DNA of 64,000 nt, taken from NCBI GenBank assembly GCA_012934845.2, contig WNNJ02001329.1, positions 1-64,000 of the forward strand, in the 5' to 3' direction. The stretch comes from Pomphorhynchus laevis (taxonomy: Eukaryota > Acanthocephala > Palaeacanthocephala > Echinorhynchida > Pomphorhynchidae). The position numbers and the translations under genes are program-made. Every line of letters starts with the position of its first letter. The first letter of the stretch is position 1. The notes beneath the pieces are model-generated. The model was not told the origin of the DNA and made no database searches. It worked only from the letters and a program-made list of their open reading frames with translations. Positions 49,338 to 60,049 of the stretch are shown one piece after another.

Positions 49338-49984
49338 TTCATAGTGTTTAACATCTTCATATTGTCTCGAGAATGATGACATGTTTGATACAGACGCTTT
49401 CTTTTATAATAGATTTTGCCCGAGGAAAATCAAAATAATACTTATTTTATATAGTGAACTATGAAGGCACTTACGGTCTTCGAAAAATCAACATTTATCA
49501 TATGTTGATTATTTCTAATAGCTAGTATTCTCTATCTGTTTGACCAACACAATTCTGGCGAACTGTCATCGCATAAAATATTATACGGTAATTCATCTTT
49601 ATTTGAATTGAGTTTCATTTTAGACAATTTCACGAGCCATGGCGTTCGTTTGTTATATAGCATCATACGTTTTTCTGCTTCTTAGAAAGTGTATTGAGCA
49701 AGCGTTTGAATTTCAATTGATCTTTTCACTCAAAACTGACGACCCTGTATAAATTGGCTCTATGTATGGATGGGTGGTATTGCTACGTGGATAACGATTT
49801 TTATTGATTACATTTCGGAAAGGCACAGTGGTTAGCTATTCTGTAATATATTAATATTTACGTCTTTTGGCTAATAAATTTGAACAGAATAAAAAATATC
49901 GCTTAAACATGGCGCACTCAGATGCTATTTTCCACATACAATGTACATTATAAAATACAACTCGATAGGGAACTTAAGACTTCA
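49338..49984. other. No recognised gene
   Basis: AT-rich, no motif, no repeat shared with other parts of the window. Confidence 0.4.
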
Positions 49985-51010
49985 GATCAAATCAGCTAAC
50001 TTCTTCTTCTTCTTTTTTTTCTTCTTTTTCTGAGCTAACTAACTCTACTTATTTTATATCATATAAAAATTAAATTAAAAGTAATGGAACTTCTGAAGTC
50101 TAAAAGTTATTTTGAGGAATTAATACTGAAATAGTGTTTTATACCAGCATTAATTTCGATTATCTACAATATTTTTTGAATTGTGCTTTAATTACTTTAA
50201 GTATTTTATTCATATAAACAGAAAGTGGTTTTAATGTACATTTAAAATCACTGCATTTAAACCTAGATTTTATTGAATTTTTATGTAATTTTGGATTCCA
50301 ATATTATATAGGTATAGTTTAATTATCTGATTCGTCCTTTATACCCTTTTTATCCATTATAGAACAGTGACTTGTAATAATTGTTTCTAAACTTAACTCA
50401 CTACGTTCATATGTTGGATTTACATTTAAATCATTAAAATTAACCTATTTTATCAGCATATCATAATAAAGCTTTTTGCATAGAAATACAAGGTTATTAC
50501 TAGCTTTATCAATCATTGTTATTATATAGTTATGCTTTAATTTAGTAAGTTCTTTATACATATCTTTATTAATTTTATCTTTTCTTTTATAATTGCTTGC
50601 TATTTTCATTTTCTTTTTAATTTTATCAAATATATAATCTTTCCATGTTTGTATCTGTGATTTTTATTTAACATTCGCTACTAATCAGCTCACCAAAGTA
50701 AGAATTTAAGTCATTATATAACGAATAACTATATTCATTGCTTTTATCAAAATTAAGACTTGAAATTGCATTCTGTTTTTGTTTCTGAACAATGTTAAAA
50801 TATGATCAGCCTATTTTAATATCGCTTTAAATATCGCTTTTAATATCGCTTTTAATATTGCTTTTGATATGCTTAGATATTTATTTAATTCTTTATTATA
50901 ATTGCAAATCGTTTGTCCTTATATCGGTAACATTTTATACTGTGTTCTAGGAATATATTTACTTAAATCTAATCCTATTATTTTTTACTTTTAGTATTAT
51001 TTAATAGAGT
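49985..51010 (-). mobile_element. Naiad fragment, reverse strand, much rearranged
   Basis: 3' terminus (ATCAAATCAGCTAACT, 49,987) then a CTT/CTTT microsatellite, then RT motif A to fingers (50,100-50,600) and linker pieces (to 51,010). An AATATCGCTTTTAATATCGC repeat occupies 50,817-50,880. No long frame. Confidence 0.7.
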
Positions 51011-51092
51011 TAAATTTATAAGCGTTCCAGCTAATTACACAATTTTATAAATTTTAAAGAAAATATATGTTCCAGCTAATTACAATGAGTCA

Positions 51093-51121
51093 TTGAGGAA
51101 GCTGTAACGCGGCGAAAGCTC
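51093..51121 (+). ncRNA. Minimal hammerhead-ribozyme-like core
   Basis: UUGAGGA, GCUG-UAAC-G-CGGC (stem II with one G-U), GAAAGCUC. Stem III here is the self-complementary AGCU before the triplet CUC, a compensated change from the usual ACGU. Confidence 0.5.
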
Positions 51122-51189
51122 TGGCGGTATATAATAATAACTCAGTTCTTTGATCTAATAAACTACGCAAAATCTATTATTTAATGGTT

Positions 51190-51365
51190 CACCTATATTT
51201 TAGTCAATTCAAACAATTGACTTTTACTTTATATTTCAATTTTAAATTTTAACTTGATATAAATATACATTGGATAAAATCTTATATAATTATTTATTAT
51301 TTATATTTATTTTTATTAATATATAGTATAAAATATGCAGACTCAGTCATCTAATCGGAGTTATT
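51190..51365 (+). mobile_element. Naiad 3' UTR end
   Basis: TCAATTCAAACAATTGACTT, then the AT-rich UTR, ending GCAGACTCAGTCATCTAATC, a worn form of the family terminus. Confidence 0.65.
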
Positions 51366-51484
51366 AAAATTTTTGTCCGCTTATAGTATTTTATATTACA
51401 ATAATTGATTATTATACAATTTAACAAATCATATTCGTTAATTAATCCTTGATATTAAATAGTTGATAATGATCCATTATAGAT

Positions 51485-51665
51485 AAATAATTATTGGAGC
51501 TGAATCAAAGAAGATAGGATTTTTTTGATATTTCACTAACTTTTGTTAGCATCTTCAGAAAATTACAATAATAATTTTATTGATTGTAATTTTCTGAAGA
51601 TTCTAACTAACAGAAGTTAGCAAAATATCAAAAAAAAATTCTTTTTTTTATTTGATACAGCTTCA
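51485..51665. repeat. Inverted repeat, 80-bp arms, with two facing hammerhead cores
   Basis: Left arm, reverse strand (51,531-51,558): CUGAAGA, GCUAAC-AAAA-GUUAGU, GAAAUAUC. Right arm, forward strand (51,594-51,626): CUGAAGA, CUAAC…GUUAG, CAAAAUAUC. Spacer AATAATTTTATTG. A third partial copy of the outer sequence lies at 51,751-51,806. PLE pseudo-LTR ends in head-to-head arrangement are the likely source. Confidence 0.75.
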
Positions 51666-51890
51666 ATAATGATTAATCTTTGATATATTGAACAGATGAT
51701 TTCTTTAGAAAAACTTCTTATATTTGCAATAAGATATTTACGGATATCTTATTATCGAAATATCAAAAAATTTCCTCTTTTCTTTGATTCAGCTCCAATA
51801 ATTATTAATCTTTGGTATATTGAACAAATGATTTCTTTAGAAAAACTTCTTATATTTGCAATAAGATATTTACGGATGTTTCATACGAGC
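51665..51890 (-). mobile_element. Naiad linker piece, present twice around a ribozyme repeat
   Basis: GAACAGATGATTTCTTTAGA … GCAATAAGATATTTACGGAT occurs at 51,684-51,759 and 51,820-51,895. It matches the Naiad linker region at 29,900-29,950 on the reverse strand. The copy of the ribozyme-flank sequence in between looks like an insertion with a target-derived duplication of about 75 bp. Confidence 0.55.
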
Positions 51891-51974
51891 CATCATCCTT
51901 CTAATAAATTCGAGCATCGAGAAATTCTATTGTGTTGTTTTCAATTAATGGCGTTTCCTATTGAATAGCATCAT

Positions 51975-52700
51975 TTAAATAATTTAATACGGTGTGATAA
52001 TCTTTAGAATTTCATAGAGTCTTAACACCATATTAAATTCTAAAGATGATATGATTCAATGAAATACTTTTTTAATAAAAACAACAAAATAGGATTTCTT
52101 GAAGTTCGTATGTAAAAAATGATGTTTCATCATTCAAATTTCAATCACTTATAGAAATTTCAAAAAGAAACAGATTTAAAGCATTTAAAAATCTGTATTT
52201 AAATACTCTAAATACTCAGTATTTTTACAGTATTTAGTTGTCGTTCGGCTTCGTGTCGATACTTCGTAATTTTCTAAGCGAGAGCTTCTTGACCTTTGTC
52301 GGTTTTTTATAATGATATCTACGCGAGATTTTAATTCCTTAAGGGCTTTGTTTTTTCAAATGTTAAATTTCCTGACGAGTATATATTTGCTTTTTTATTC
52401 ATGTAATTATTCCACATTAACCTTTTTACTTCAATTTCTTCAATTTCCATAAATGGAAGAAATAAACGTGACTCCTACTTAAAGTCTATCAAAATTTGTG
52501 CCTAAATTACTTGTTAATAAATTCACAGTTATTCCATCATATATTTCTAGCATACTACATTTCTTGCAAATATTTGAAGGATTTGAAGTAATTTACCATC
52601 ACACGTAATACGGGTAACTGTTGGTGCCTATGGATAATTATTAAAGTCACGGTATCGTTCCGTTAGAGCGATAACGTTGTTAAAGTTTGTCGTCACACAT
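51975..52700. other. No recognised gene
   Basis: Contains a short inverted repeat ATCTTTAGAATTT / AAATTCTAAAGAT (about 51,999-52,045) and otherwise plain AT-rich sequence. Confidence 0.4.
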
Positions 52701-52918
52701 AGGATGACTGGGCATACGTAGCGACTTTGAATATTGCGAGAATAATTCGGTTCTATTTCTTGATCTGATGAGGATATATAGAATGCTGTCTGGTGTTTAT
52801 TCCTCCTCGTGAGGAAAACATAGTGATTTATTTACGAGTAACTTATTGGGTGTCCCAGGGCAGGTGTAACAACAAATAATATATAAGCCTAAAAAGTTTG
52901 TGAGATTAATATATACAA

Positions 52919-52944
52919 TTGAAAAAGGCTTCGGACGAAACGTC
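52919..52944 (+). ncRNA. Minimal hammerhead-like core, worn
   Basis: UUGAAAA, short GGCUUCGGAC stem, GAAACGUC. The triplet and ACGU stem III are intact, while CUGANGA is changed at two positions as at 24,775. It lies in a probable PLE pseudo-LTR (52,700-53,345), whose end shares 70 bases with 23,940-24,015. Confidence 0.45.
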
Positions 52945-53354
52945 AATAAATCTGTATTGCTAATTATAGTAAATTTGACTACTTTAAAAGTTATAAATAA
53001 TTTTAATTTAAGAATTGCTTAAGCGAAGTAATAAACAATATATATTGTTTATTTATATATATTGTTTATATATAATAAGCAATATATATAGAATTTCTAG
53101 ATATTTCCGGAATTACAGCAGCTGGAACCTCTTAAGAGTTACTTGGTATATATCTGATTTTCATACATATAATCTGCTGTTTAACAGATTGAAAAATTTA
53201 ACTGATTGAAAAATTATATATTATTTATAATTATATAGGTATTTTCAAAAAATTTCTTTTATAGGTAATTACTGTTAATTACACATATTATTAATAGCAT
53301 CTTAATATAGACCTCCGGAGGCTGTTTATGAAGAATTATAATTCTATGTATATG

Positions 53355-53602
53355 ATGCGGATCCGCAACATAAACTTTGCCGTTCGAGTGATCTTACGTC
53401 TCCGCCGCTTAGATTACACATTTACATATCTTGCCCAACTCTCCTGGTCACCATCCGCATTTAACTACGCCTTCTTCACTAACTTTTCGTCTCACCACTG
53501 TCAGATCCCCATCGTTAATCAACCTTCCTTTCTTAGACGATACTCTCTTCACCTCTCTATCGATGCGTTCCCGTCATTCCCTCTTACTCCATGTGTAAGA
53601 GG
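53355..53602 (+). mobile_element. LINE-B C-terminal fragment
   Basis: Encodes NINFAVRVILRLRRLDYTFT, YLAQLSWSPS and PIVNQPSFLRRYSLHLSIDA, matching the C-terminal domain of LINE-B (compare reverse 15,424-15,741). Truncated at both ends. Confidence 0.75.
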
Positions 53603-53686
53603 GAATTAATAAATTGCACAATCATTCCGAGTATGTATTTAATTCTTCAATGTATTTGTTTATAGCTTATCTACATGATGTTACAC

Positions 53687-53872
53687 TTAAAAAATGTCAT
53701 CAACATAACGAATCCAAATCATTGGATTTAGATTACGTTCTCTCATGAATAATTCCTCGACAACGGCTACATACAACCCTACATATGTTTGCCCAACAGG
53801 ACTATCCATGACAGCGCCAACTTTCTGAAAATAAACGTGTTCGAATGAAATGCTGTCTCCATAAGTGAACAA
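53687..53872 (-). mobile_element. cPLE RT fragment (motifs B and C)
   Basis: FQKVGAVMDSPVGQTYVGLY, then FMRERNLNPMIWIRYVDDIF: a worn motif B (normally MGSP..P..A.LY) and motif C (YVDD) in one frame of 61 codons. Flanks have no recognised PLE sequence. Confidence 0.7.
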
Positions 53873-54004
53873 GCACGTTGAATATTCACATTACTTGCAT
53901 TTCGGCGTTGGAGGTGATATTCGATAAAATTAATTTAATTTCATTGCTTATGGACGTAAATAATGATTCCAAATTAATGGTAAACAGTATTAATTGTTCA
54001 TTGA

Positions 54005-56545
54005 TCAGATCAGCTAACTGAGTCTACTTATTTAATATAATTATAAAATAAACAAAACATAATAATGCTAAATCAAAATTTAATAATTATTTAATAAAAA
54101 CAATTGTTATAAGAATTTTTATAATTTATATCAAGTTAAAATAAATAAATTAGATTTAAAAATAAAAGTCATTTTATGAATTGACTAATAAATAACAGAC
54201 GTTGTATCAGAATAAGAATTAGAGGTCATCAGGAGGAACTGCTATGCTATCAGGTTTCGGCCCCTAACTCCTCTACCCAACATAGCAGCGGGGCCAAATA
54301 CATGCTAATGATGTATTTCCTCTGATAAAACTATCTAGTATCTTATTCTAATACAAAGTATATTATTTATTATCCATCCATAAAAATTTGCCACTTAAGA
54401 GTTTAAATTTATTCTTTATATTATTGTGTTGATTTATATATTTTACTATTTTCTGTTTAATGTTATTTTTATAGTAACCTAGTTTAAAATATGTATCTAT
54501 TAAATTATTTAAATGATTTTAAAGAAAGCCAATATCATTACATATTGTTGCAATTCTTAAAATTTCATTATTTAATGTATTATATTTTATATTATATGGT
54601 ATGCATGAATGCTCATGCAAAAATATGTTTCTTGTAAATTTAAATATGTCATCTTTACGATATAAATTAATAGTAGTTTTAGTTAATGTTAATTTAATGT
54701 TCATATCTAGATATATACCTTCTTTATTATTAACATTGGTATTATTCAGAATGAGGCTACCTGTATAAATTTGTTCGTTTATTGAATAACAATTGATAGA
54801 GTTAAATACACATGTATCACCAATATATCGAAGCATATATTTCATTTCTTTATATAATTTAGATTTATTTTTTAACAGTTATGAACAAATTCATATTATA
54901 TAAAGCCTAAGAATAAGTCAGCTATAATTGGGCTAATATTACCTCCTATTAAAATGCCCTTCATTTGTCTAAATATAGATGTCCCTACCTTTAAATAATT
55001 TAGATTTATTAAAATACTTAAGGATTCTATCAATTCAATTTTATCCATATATCCATATTTACTAGACGGTTTAATTTTTGTTTGATATGCGTTATAGTTA
55101 GTATAACATATATGTATATCTTTTTCCAAATATAAGATTAATTAATTTTTCTAATGCATCGTTAATATCTGCTAAATCTAGATTTGAATAAGGCGTACTA
55201 AAATCGTACGTATTTATATTCAAAAAATTTATCCCTCTTGTGTGTTCTAAAAATTCTTTTGTAGAATTAATACTGAAATAGTGTTTTATACCAGTATCAA
55301 TTTCGATTACCTTACAATAATTTTTGAAGTGTGGTTTAATTACTTTAATTATTTTATTCATATAAACAGAAAGTGGTTTTAATGTACATTTAAAAGCACT
55401 ACATATGAACCTAGGTTTTATTGGATTTTAATGTAATTTTGGATTCCAATATAATATAGGTATAGTTTTATTATCTAATTCAACCTTTAAACCCTTCTTA
55501 TCCATTATAGAACAATGACTTGTAATAATTGTTTCTAAACTTAACTCACTACGTTCATATGTTGTATTTACATTTAAATCATTAGAATTAACCTCTTTCA
55601 TTAGTATATCATAATAAAGCTTTTTGCGTATAAAGACAAAGTTATTACTAACTTTATCACTAGTTGTTATCATATAGTTATACTTTAATTTAGTAAGTTA
55701 TGTATACATATCTTTATTAATTTGATAGCATTTTCTTTAATTTATTGTTTCCTATTAATCCTAGATTATGAGTGCATATATACTCATTTATTTTATCAAA
55801 ATTAAGACTTTTGCAATTGCATTCAGTTTCTATAATGTTTCTAATATTTTTGTTACATATTGATTATAATATTGATATTATAATATATATTATAATTTTT
55901 ATACATAGATTAAATAATGTATTATAATATAATGTATTATAACAAATATTATATTATATATTATACTATTGATATTATATATTAATATTTTCTAATATTG
56001 ATCATATCTTTATTATCAGTACAAATTTATCGTCCTAATGACGGTAACAGCTTATACCGTATTTTAGGAATATATTTACTTAAATTTTATCCTATTATTT
56101 CTTTACTCTTAGAATTTTATTTAAAAGTATACCTATATTTATGTTATCGCTACATTTATTAATTAATTTAATGTCAGTGTATATTTTTTATTGTTAATTT
56201 TAACATTTATTGTCCGATTATAGTATTTTATATTACAATAACTGTTTATTATACAACTTAACCTATCATAATCGTTAATTAATCCTTGATTTATTGAACA
56301 AATGATATCTTTAGAAAAACTTCTTATATTTACATAAAGTTCTTGTTGCTTATTATCTCTTAAAGGTTGTTTTAATATTTCTAATTGTTCCTAAATATTC
56401 CTATCTTTTTAATATTTTTAAGTTTATTTTTCTTATTCATTTTATCACCATGAATTCTTGACTTGCGTTTAACCGTATTGTTATAAAATGTTGTTTATTA
56501 TTTACTATACTCCTGCGTATTCCTTGTACCACGTCATTTAATCGT
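54005..56545 (-). mobile_element. Naiad copy, second longest
   Basis: From 56,545 down: linker (GRRI…, 56,460-56,050), CxC region remnants (55,840-55,730), RT fingers (55,673-55,428), motif A (INTYDFSTPYSNLDLADIND, 55,200), motif B (GTSIFRQMKGILIGGNISPI, 54,960) and motif C to thumb (54,845-54,519). The UTR module (54,205-54,300) and terminus at 54,005 follow. The GIY-YIG domain is absent. An AT expansion of about 150 bp (55,865-56,015) lies in the linker. Five or more breaks. Confidence 0.85.
54519..54845 (-). CDS. Naiad RT motif C and thumb fragment
   Basis: 108 codons: MKYMLRYIGDTCVFNSINCY, YLDMNIKLTLTKTTINLYRK, NIFLHEHSCIPYNIKYNTLN. The catalytic IDD box reads IGD, the same Asp-to-Gly change as in the copy at 48,080, so these two copies may share a defective parent. 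Confidence 0.75.
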   Translation of the reverse strand: MKYMLRYIGDTCVFNSINCYSINEQIYTGSLILNNTNVNNKEGIYLDMNIKLTLTKTTINLYRKDDIFKFTRNIFLHEHSCIPYNIKYNTLNNEILRIATICNDIGFL

Positions 56546-56900
56546 CTAATAAATTCATCGATGATATCAATGAATGATGGGCATTTCAGAAGCATATGAT
56601 CCAATTCATTATGTAATATACGTGCTAATAGTTGACTGGTGGTGTTTCAATTCCATACTATAGGTCTTCCTGAGTATGGTGTTTGGCTTTTGTAAACCTT
56701 CAGAATGGCGTTACACAGGATTTCCTTACCCACACGCTAAATTCCAAGGATTCTCGAATATTGTTGTGAATTTCTCCTGAATCTGGCATGGGTATACCTC
56801 TTGTCGATGTCTAGGTTAAGCGAGTTAATTCTTCTATACTTCAAACATGTGTCTATCAAAAATTTGGTACAGGACTAGATATTGTTTCGTGGACCTCAAA
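56546..56900 (-). mobile_element. cPLE RT fragment (before motif A)
   Basis: The reverse strand reads INSLNLDIDKRYTHARFRRN, then NAILKVYKSQTPYSGRPIVW and TTSQLLARILHNELDHMLLK. The K.P..RPIV…LS..L template-grip region of canonical PLE RT is readable. One stop interrupts it. Confidence 0.55.
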
Positions 56901-57129
56901 CGTTTTAACTAATTGGCTGATTTCCGCTGCTACGTCACATTACCTACGTTTCAGGCTTATCTGTTCTAACTATCACTTTATTCGTGAAAGAGAAAATGCT
57001 ATCACACATAATTTACTATAAAGTGGTTTTCCGCTTTGGGCTATTAAGAAGGTTAAGTTTAAATCTTTAGCGCATAAAAATAAAGTTTTTGGTCCTAAAA
57101 AAGATTACATTATATAGGAAAATACCTTT

Positions 57130-57420
57130 TGTTAGTAACAAGTGGAATTCAATATTTTCAAAGTTTATTAACAATAACATAAAAAATAGTTGTATTAACA
57201 AAGTGCACATTTTTACCTGAAAATTACCTAAACTTCACAACATTTTTAAGCGTAAAAACCAGATTTTAACAAAGATGTCATTGTTTATAAAATACATTGT
57301 AAAGAATGCGAACAAGTATATGTTGGTCAAACGGGTCAAATGCATCTATTTTATGATTTGAAAGTAACTTATTATCTCGCATTATTCAAGAAGCGTATTT
57401 TATAAAAAAGAACCTAATTT
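57130..57420 (+). mobile_element. cPLE GIY-YIG nuclease fragment
   Basis: 57,257-57,360 reads NKDVIVYKIHCKECEQVYVG, QTGQMHLFYDL: VVYKI.C..C…YVGQT, the start of the C-terminal GIY-YIG with its CxxC zinc pair. The preceding bases encode FINNNIKNSCINKVHIF, connector-like. The conserved Arg after YVGQT is lost. Confidence 0.65.
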
Positions 57421-57645
57421 AATGCTTAATAATAAATCCGATTACAACCTTAAATTAAAATTATATATTCCAATATTACATTATTTTAATTTTTCAACTC
57501 GTTTGTATTCTCGTTGTTCTGTGATTTTGTATGTTTATATCACTTGTTTTATGATTTTGCTTTTATTTTGTTTTGTGATTCTGTTTTTTCTTTTTTCTTT
57601 TGGATTGTTTTTTAATGTGTGCTGTTTAAATTTTTAGTAAAGGAA

Positions 57646-58628
57646 ATGAACAACAACGACCACGCAAATTTTGTGTCGGAGCTATCAAAGGCTTTTTGTT
57701 CTTGCTCAGATTCTCATGCTGAATGTAACGTAAGTGATTCTAACTCTTCGAATATATCTATGCGGTCTAAGGTTAGTGATGATTTATTTTCTTCAAATGA
57801 TGGGGAGGTACTTCCCCCATCCCGAAAATAAATAACCTTGTGATAATTAAAGTGATAAACCTATTGAAAAAGAAAGACTATATAACACTTTCCTCCGTGG
57901 TTTTGTGAATAATTACAGAAATCCAATACTTTTTAACAAGGTAAAAATATATGTCGGTGAATTGAAGATATCTTTTATCTCAGCTGACATCTTGAATGCT
58001 TACAGAGATTATTTAACAAACTTCACTTGGATCAAGGAGAGCTTATTTGCAAACCGATAAATGCCTCCCTTAAAATTAATAATTTGCTCGTTGCATGGGA
58101 TGAGGATGATAAAAAAGCTTTAATGAATCAATTTGGAATTTTCAATCTGCGCCAAATGCTGGGTAGGGATGGCAACCCTATCCAGGTCGTGTTCTGTTTC
58201 GCACCCATTGATCGTGCGCAGCTGTTGTCCAAAGCCGGTTCAAACAATTTTGTGGGATTCAATCTGAACTTTACAGTCGTTGATATTGATGAGTACACAT
58301 ACCCCCACTGCAGCCGATGTCACAAATAGGGACACTGGGCGTCCAGTTGCAGTGGGACGGCCACATGTAGGATGTGTGGCTCTTTGTCCTGCCTGGCGAT
58401 GAATTTTACCGACTCCTGCAAGGCCCCTCCGTCCTGCACCAACTGTGGGGGGGGAGCCATCCGGCCTGGAGCAGGGCATGCCCTACGTTCAAAGCCTACA
58501 AAAAAGCTTTTATTAAGCCTGTAAAGTACAAATCGGCTGCTTCATTTTCTACTGTTGCCGTTGCTCAGAGGATAATCGATAAAGAATTATCACTTATGGT
58601 TTACAAGAAAATAGAATCTTCGCATTAG
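57646..58628 (+). pseudogene. LINE-C ORF1 protein with zinc knuckles
   Basis: Three frames. N-terminus MNNNDHANFVSELSKAFCSC, Ser-rich, to VSDDLFSSNDGEVLPPSRK. Middle 58,027-58,329: NASLKINNLLVAWDEDDKKA, NLRQMLGRDGNPIQVVFC, YPHCSRCHK. Then C-x2-C-type knuckles (ATCRMCGSLSCLAMNFTDSC, PPSCTNCGG) and a tail to the stop at 58,626. The protein would package element RNA. The N-terminal third has no counterpart in the copy at 38.5-39.0 kb apart from the EVLPP motif. Confidence 0.65.
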
Positions 58629-58879
58629 AGGCTTGAGAGCTTTATACTTATGGCAATCGGGACTATAAATCCGAATCCAGTATTACCGGCCTCAACAGTT
58701 ATACCAGCTTCTAAAAACGGGTGGCTCGGCCCATTCAGTCCCCCAATCAAGATTGGAAAACTACTGAAGGCTAAGAGGAAAATAAAGATATTGCCCTGGA
58801 TAAAATAACTATCCTGGGTGGGGCTAGTTGTGAGAAGGGCAACCTTTCTGCACCTGGCTTTATCTAGGCAGGCAATCCC

Positions 58880-59550
58880 CTTATCCAACTAATTCATCCC
58901 AATGCAGAGTATTCGTGAGCCTTTTTCACTTAATACTTTCAGTGGAATTCGGGAGGTGCTTCTGCCCTTAGACTTCGGTACGGTAGAGACGCAGATGTTA
59001 TAGTACTTCAGGAGATGCGGTCTATCTGTCTCCTCAAGGACATTACTCGAATTATCCCAAAGCATATCTGTTCCCACTATACTCCGTACATAACCCCACC
59101 TCACTCCTCTTCATCTCAAGGACTCTTGACCTTAGTTAAGTGCTCCTTAATGTCCTCCCTCCTATTAAACTACTCATGTCCAGCCCTTTCTTGTTTAGTA
59201 GTTTCACTCAGTAAGAACGATAAACGCATAAGTCTAGCCAATGTCTACATCCGTCCAAGGGAAATTCACGAGAACCGTGACCTCCTGGATAGTATTATTG
59301 ACAGCGGCTATGACATGATACTTGGGAACTTCAACGACAGAACTAATCGTTTGAGCAACGCAACACTTCGCAGAGCTAGGAACGGTTATTTTATTCACAA
59401 ACCACCGTCCCCAACCTTTCATTGTACATCAATAAATTCAATCCTCGACATTTTACTGCTTCGCTCGAGATGTTTTCTTAAACCCCTCTGTACGGAGCAG
59501 TCGCGCCAACAACTGTCCACCTCTCATGACCTATTTCATTGCTAGATTGA
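58880..59550 (+). pseudogene. LINE-C EEP endonuclease
   Basis: NSGGASALRLRYGRDADVIV, LQEMRSICLL (the Q-E motif of EEP), SCPALSCLVVSLSKNDKRIS, LANVYIRPREIHENRDLLDS, GYDMILGNFNDRTNRLSNAT (GDFN box worn to G-N-F-N), TFHCTSINSILDILLL, STSHDLF (SDH worn to SHD). The longest frame is 59,015-59,545 (176 codons). Motif order is right, key residues are partly lost. Confidence 0.65.
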
Positions 59551-60049
59551 GGAGGATACGTTGCTTCGAAGGAGGTTTCACTTTGATCCAATCAGAGTGG
59601 CCCTCTTTCAGGCGGCTATCCGACTCCTTTTCCGAATAAGAAATGAGAGTCTTGCCAAATTTAATACCTATCTCTCTTCGCAAGCTACCGCGATTCTATC
59701 GACTACATATAAAGGTCGCTTTTACAATCCCACTCCGACAAAACTCAAGGTCCTAGCAAAATTGCTCAACCTCCCTAATCTCTCTGCTTTCGCCAGACAG
59801 ACCCTCTCGAATGAATACTGGAGTACTAGATATAGGTTCCAGCTGGGTACGGATAGGGCGAGTATTGCTTGTCTTATCCCTTCTCAGTCTTCTTTTTGAA
59901 AGATTTTCAAGAAGGATAAATTTGTTTGTTGGAAGGAAAGGGCATTGGGTTGGATAGGTAAAATCGGGCTTTGAAAAGTTTTGGAGGAGTCACTAGCCCT
60001 ACACAACTATGGAGGCACTCATTCACCTCAACCAATTCCGCCTTGAGGT

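Noticed and set aside
52740-52815. CTGATGAGGA … TCCTC … GAGGAAAAC as a further hammerhead
   Set aside because: GAGGA and UCCUC can pair, but GAAA is not placed correctly after stem II and no cleavage triplet with stem I partner was found.
54205-54300. HDV-like ribozyme in the Naiad 3' UTR (nested pseudoknot GGCCCC/GGGGCC with CUGCUAUG/CAUAGCAG)
   Set aside because: P1 and P2 can be drawn, but no P3 hairpin and no convincing P4 or catalytic-C junction could be found. The hammerhead-type bases explain more of the conserved positions.
57422-57637. 71-codon ORF with a hydrophobic, Phe/Leu-rich end as a transmembrane protein
   Set aside because: T-rich low-complexity DNA just upstream of LINE-C produces the run of Phe/Leu/Cys codons.
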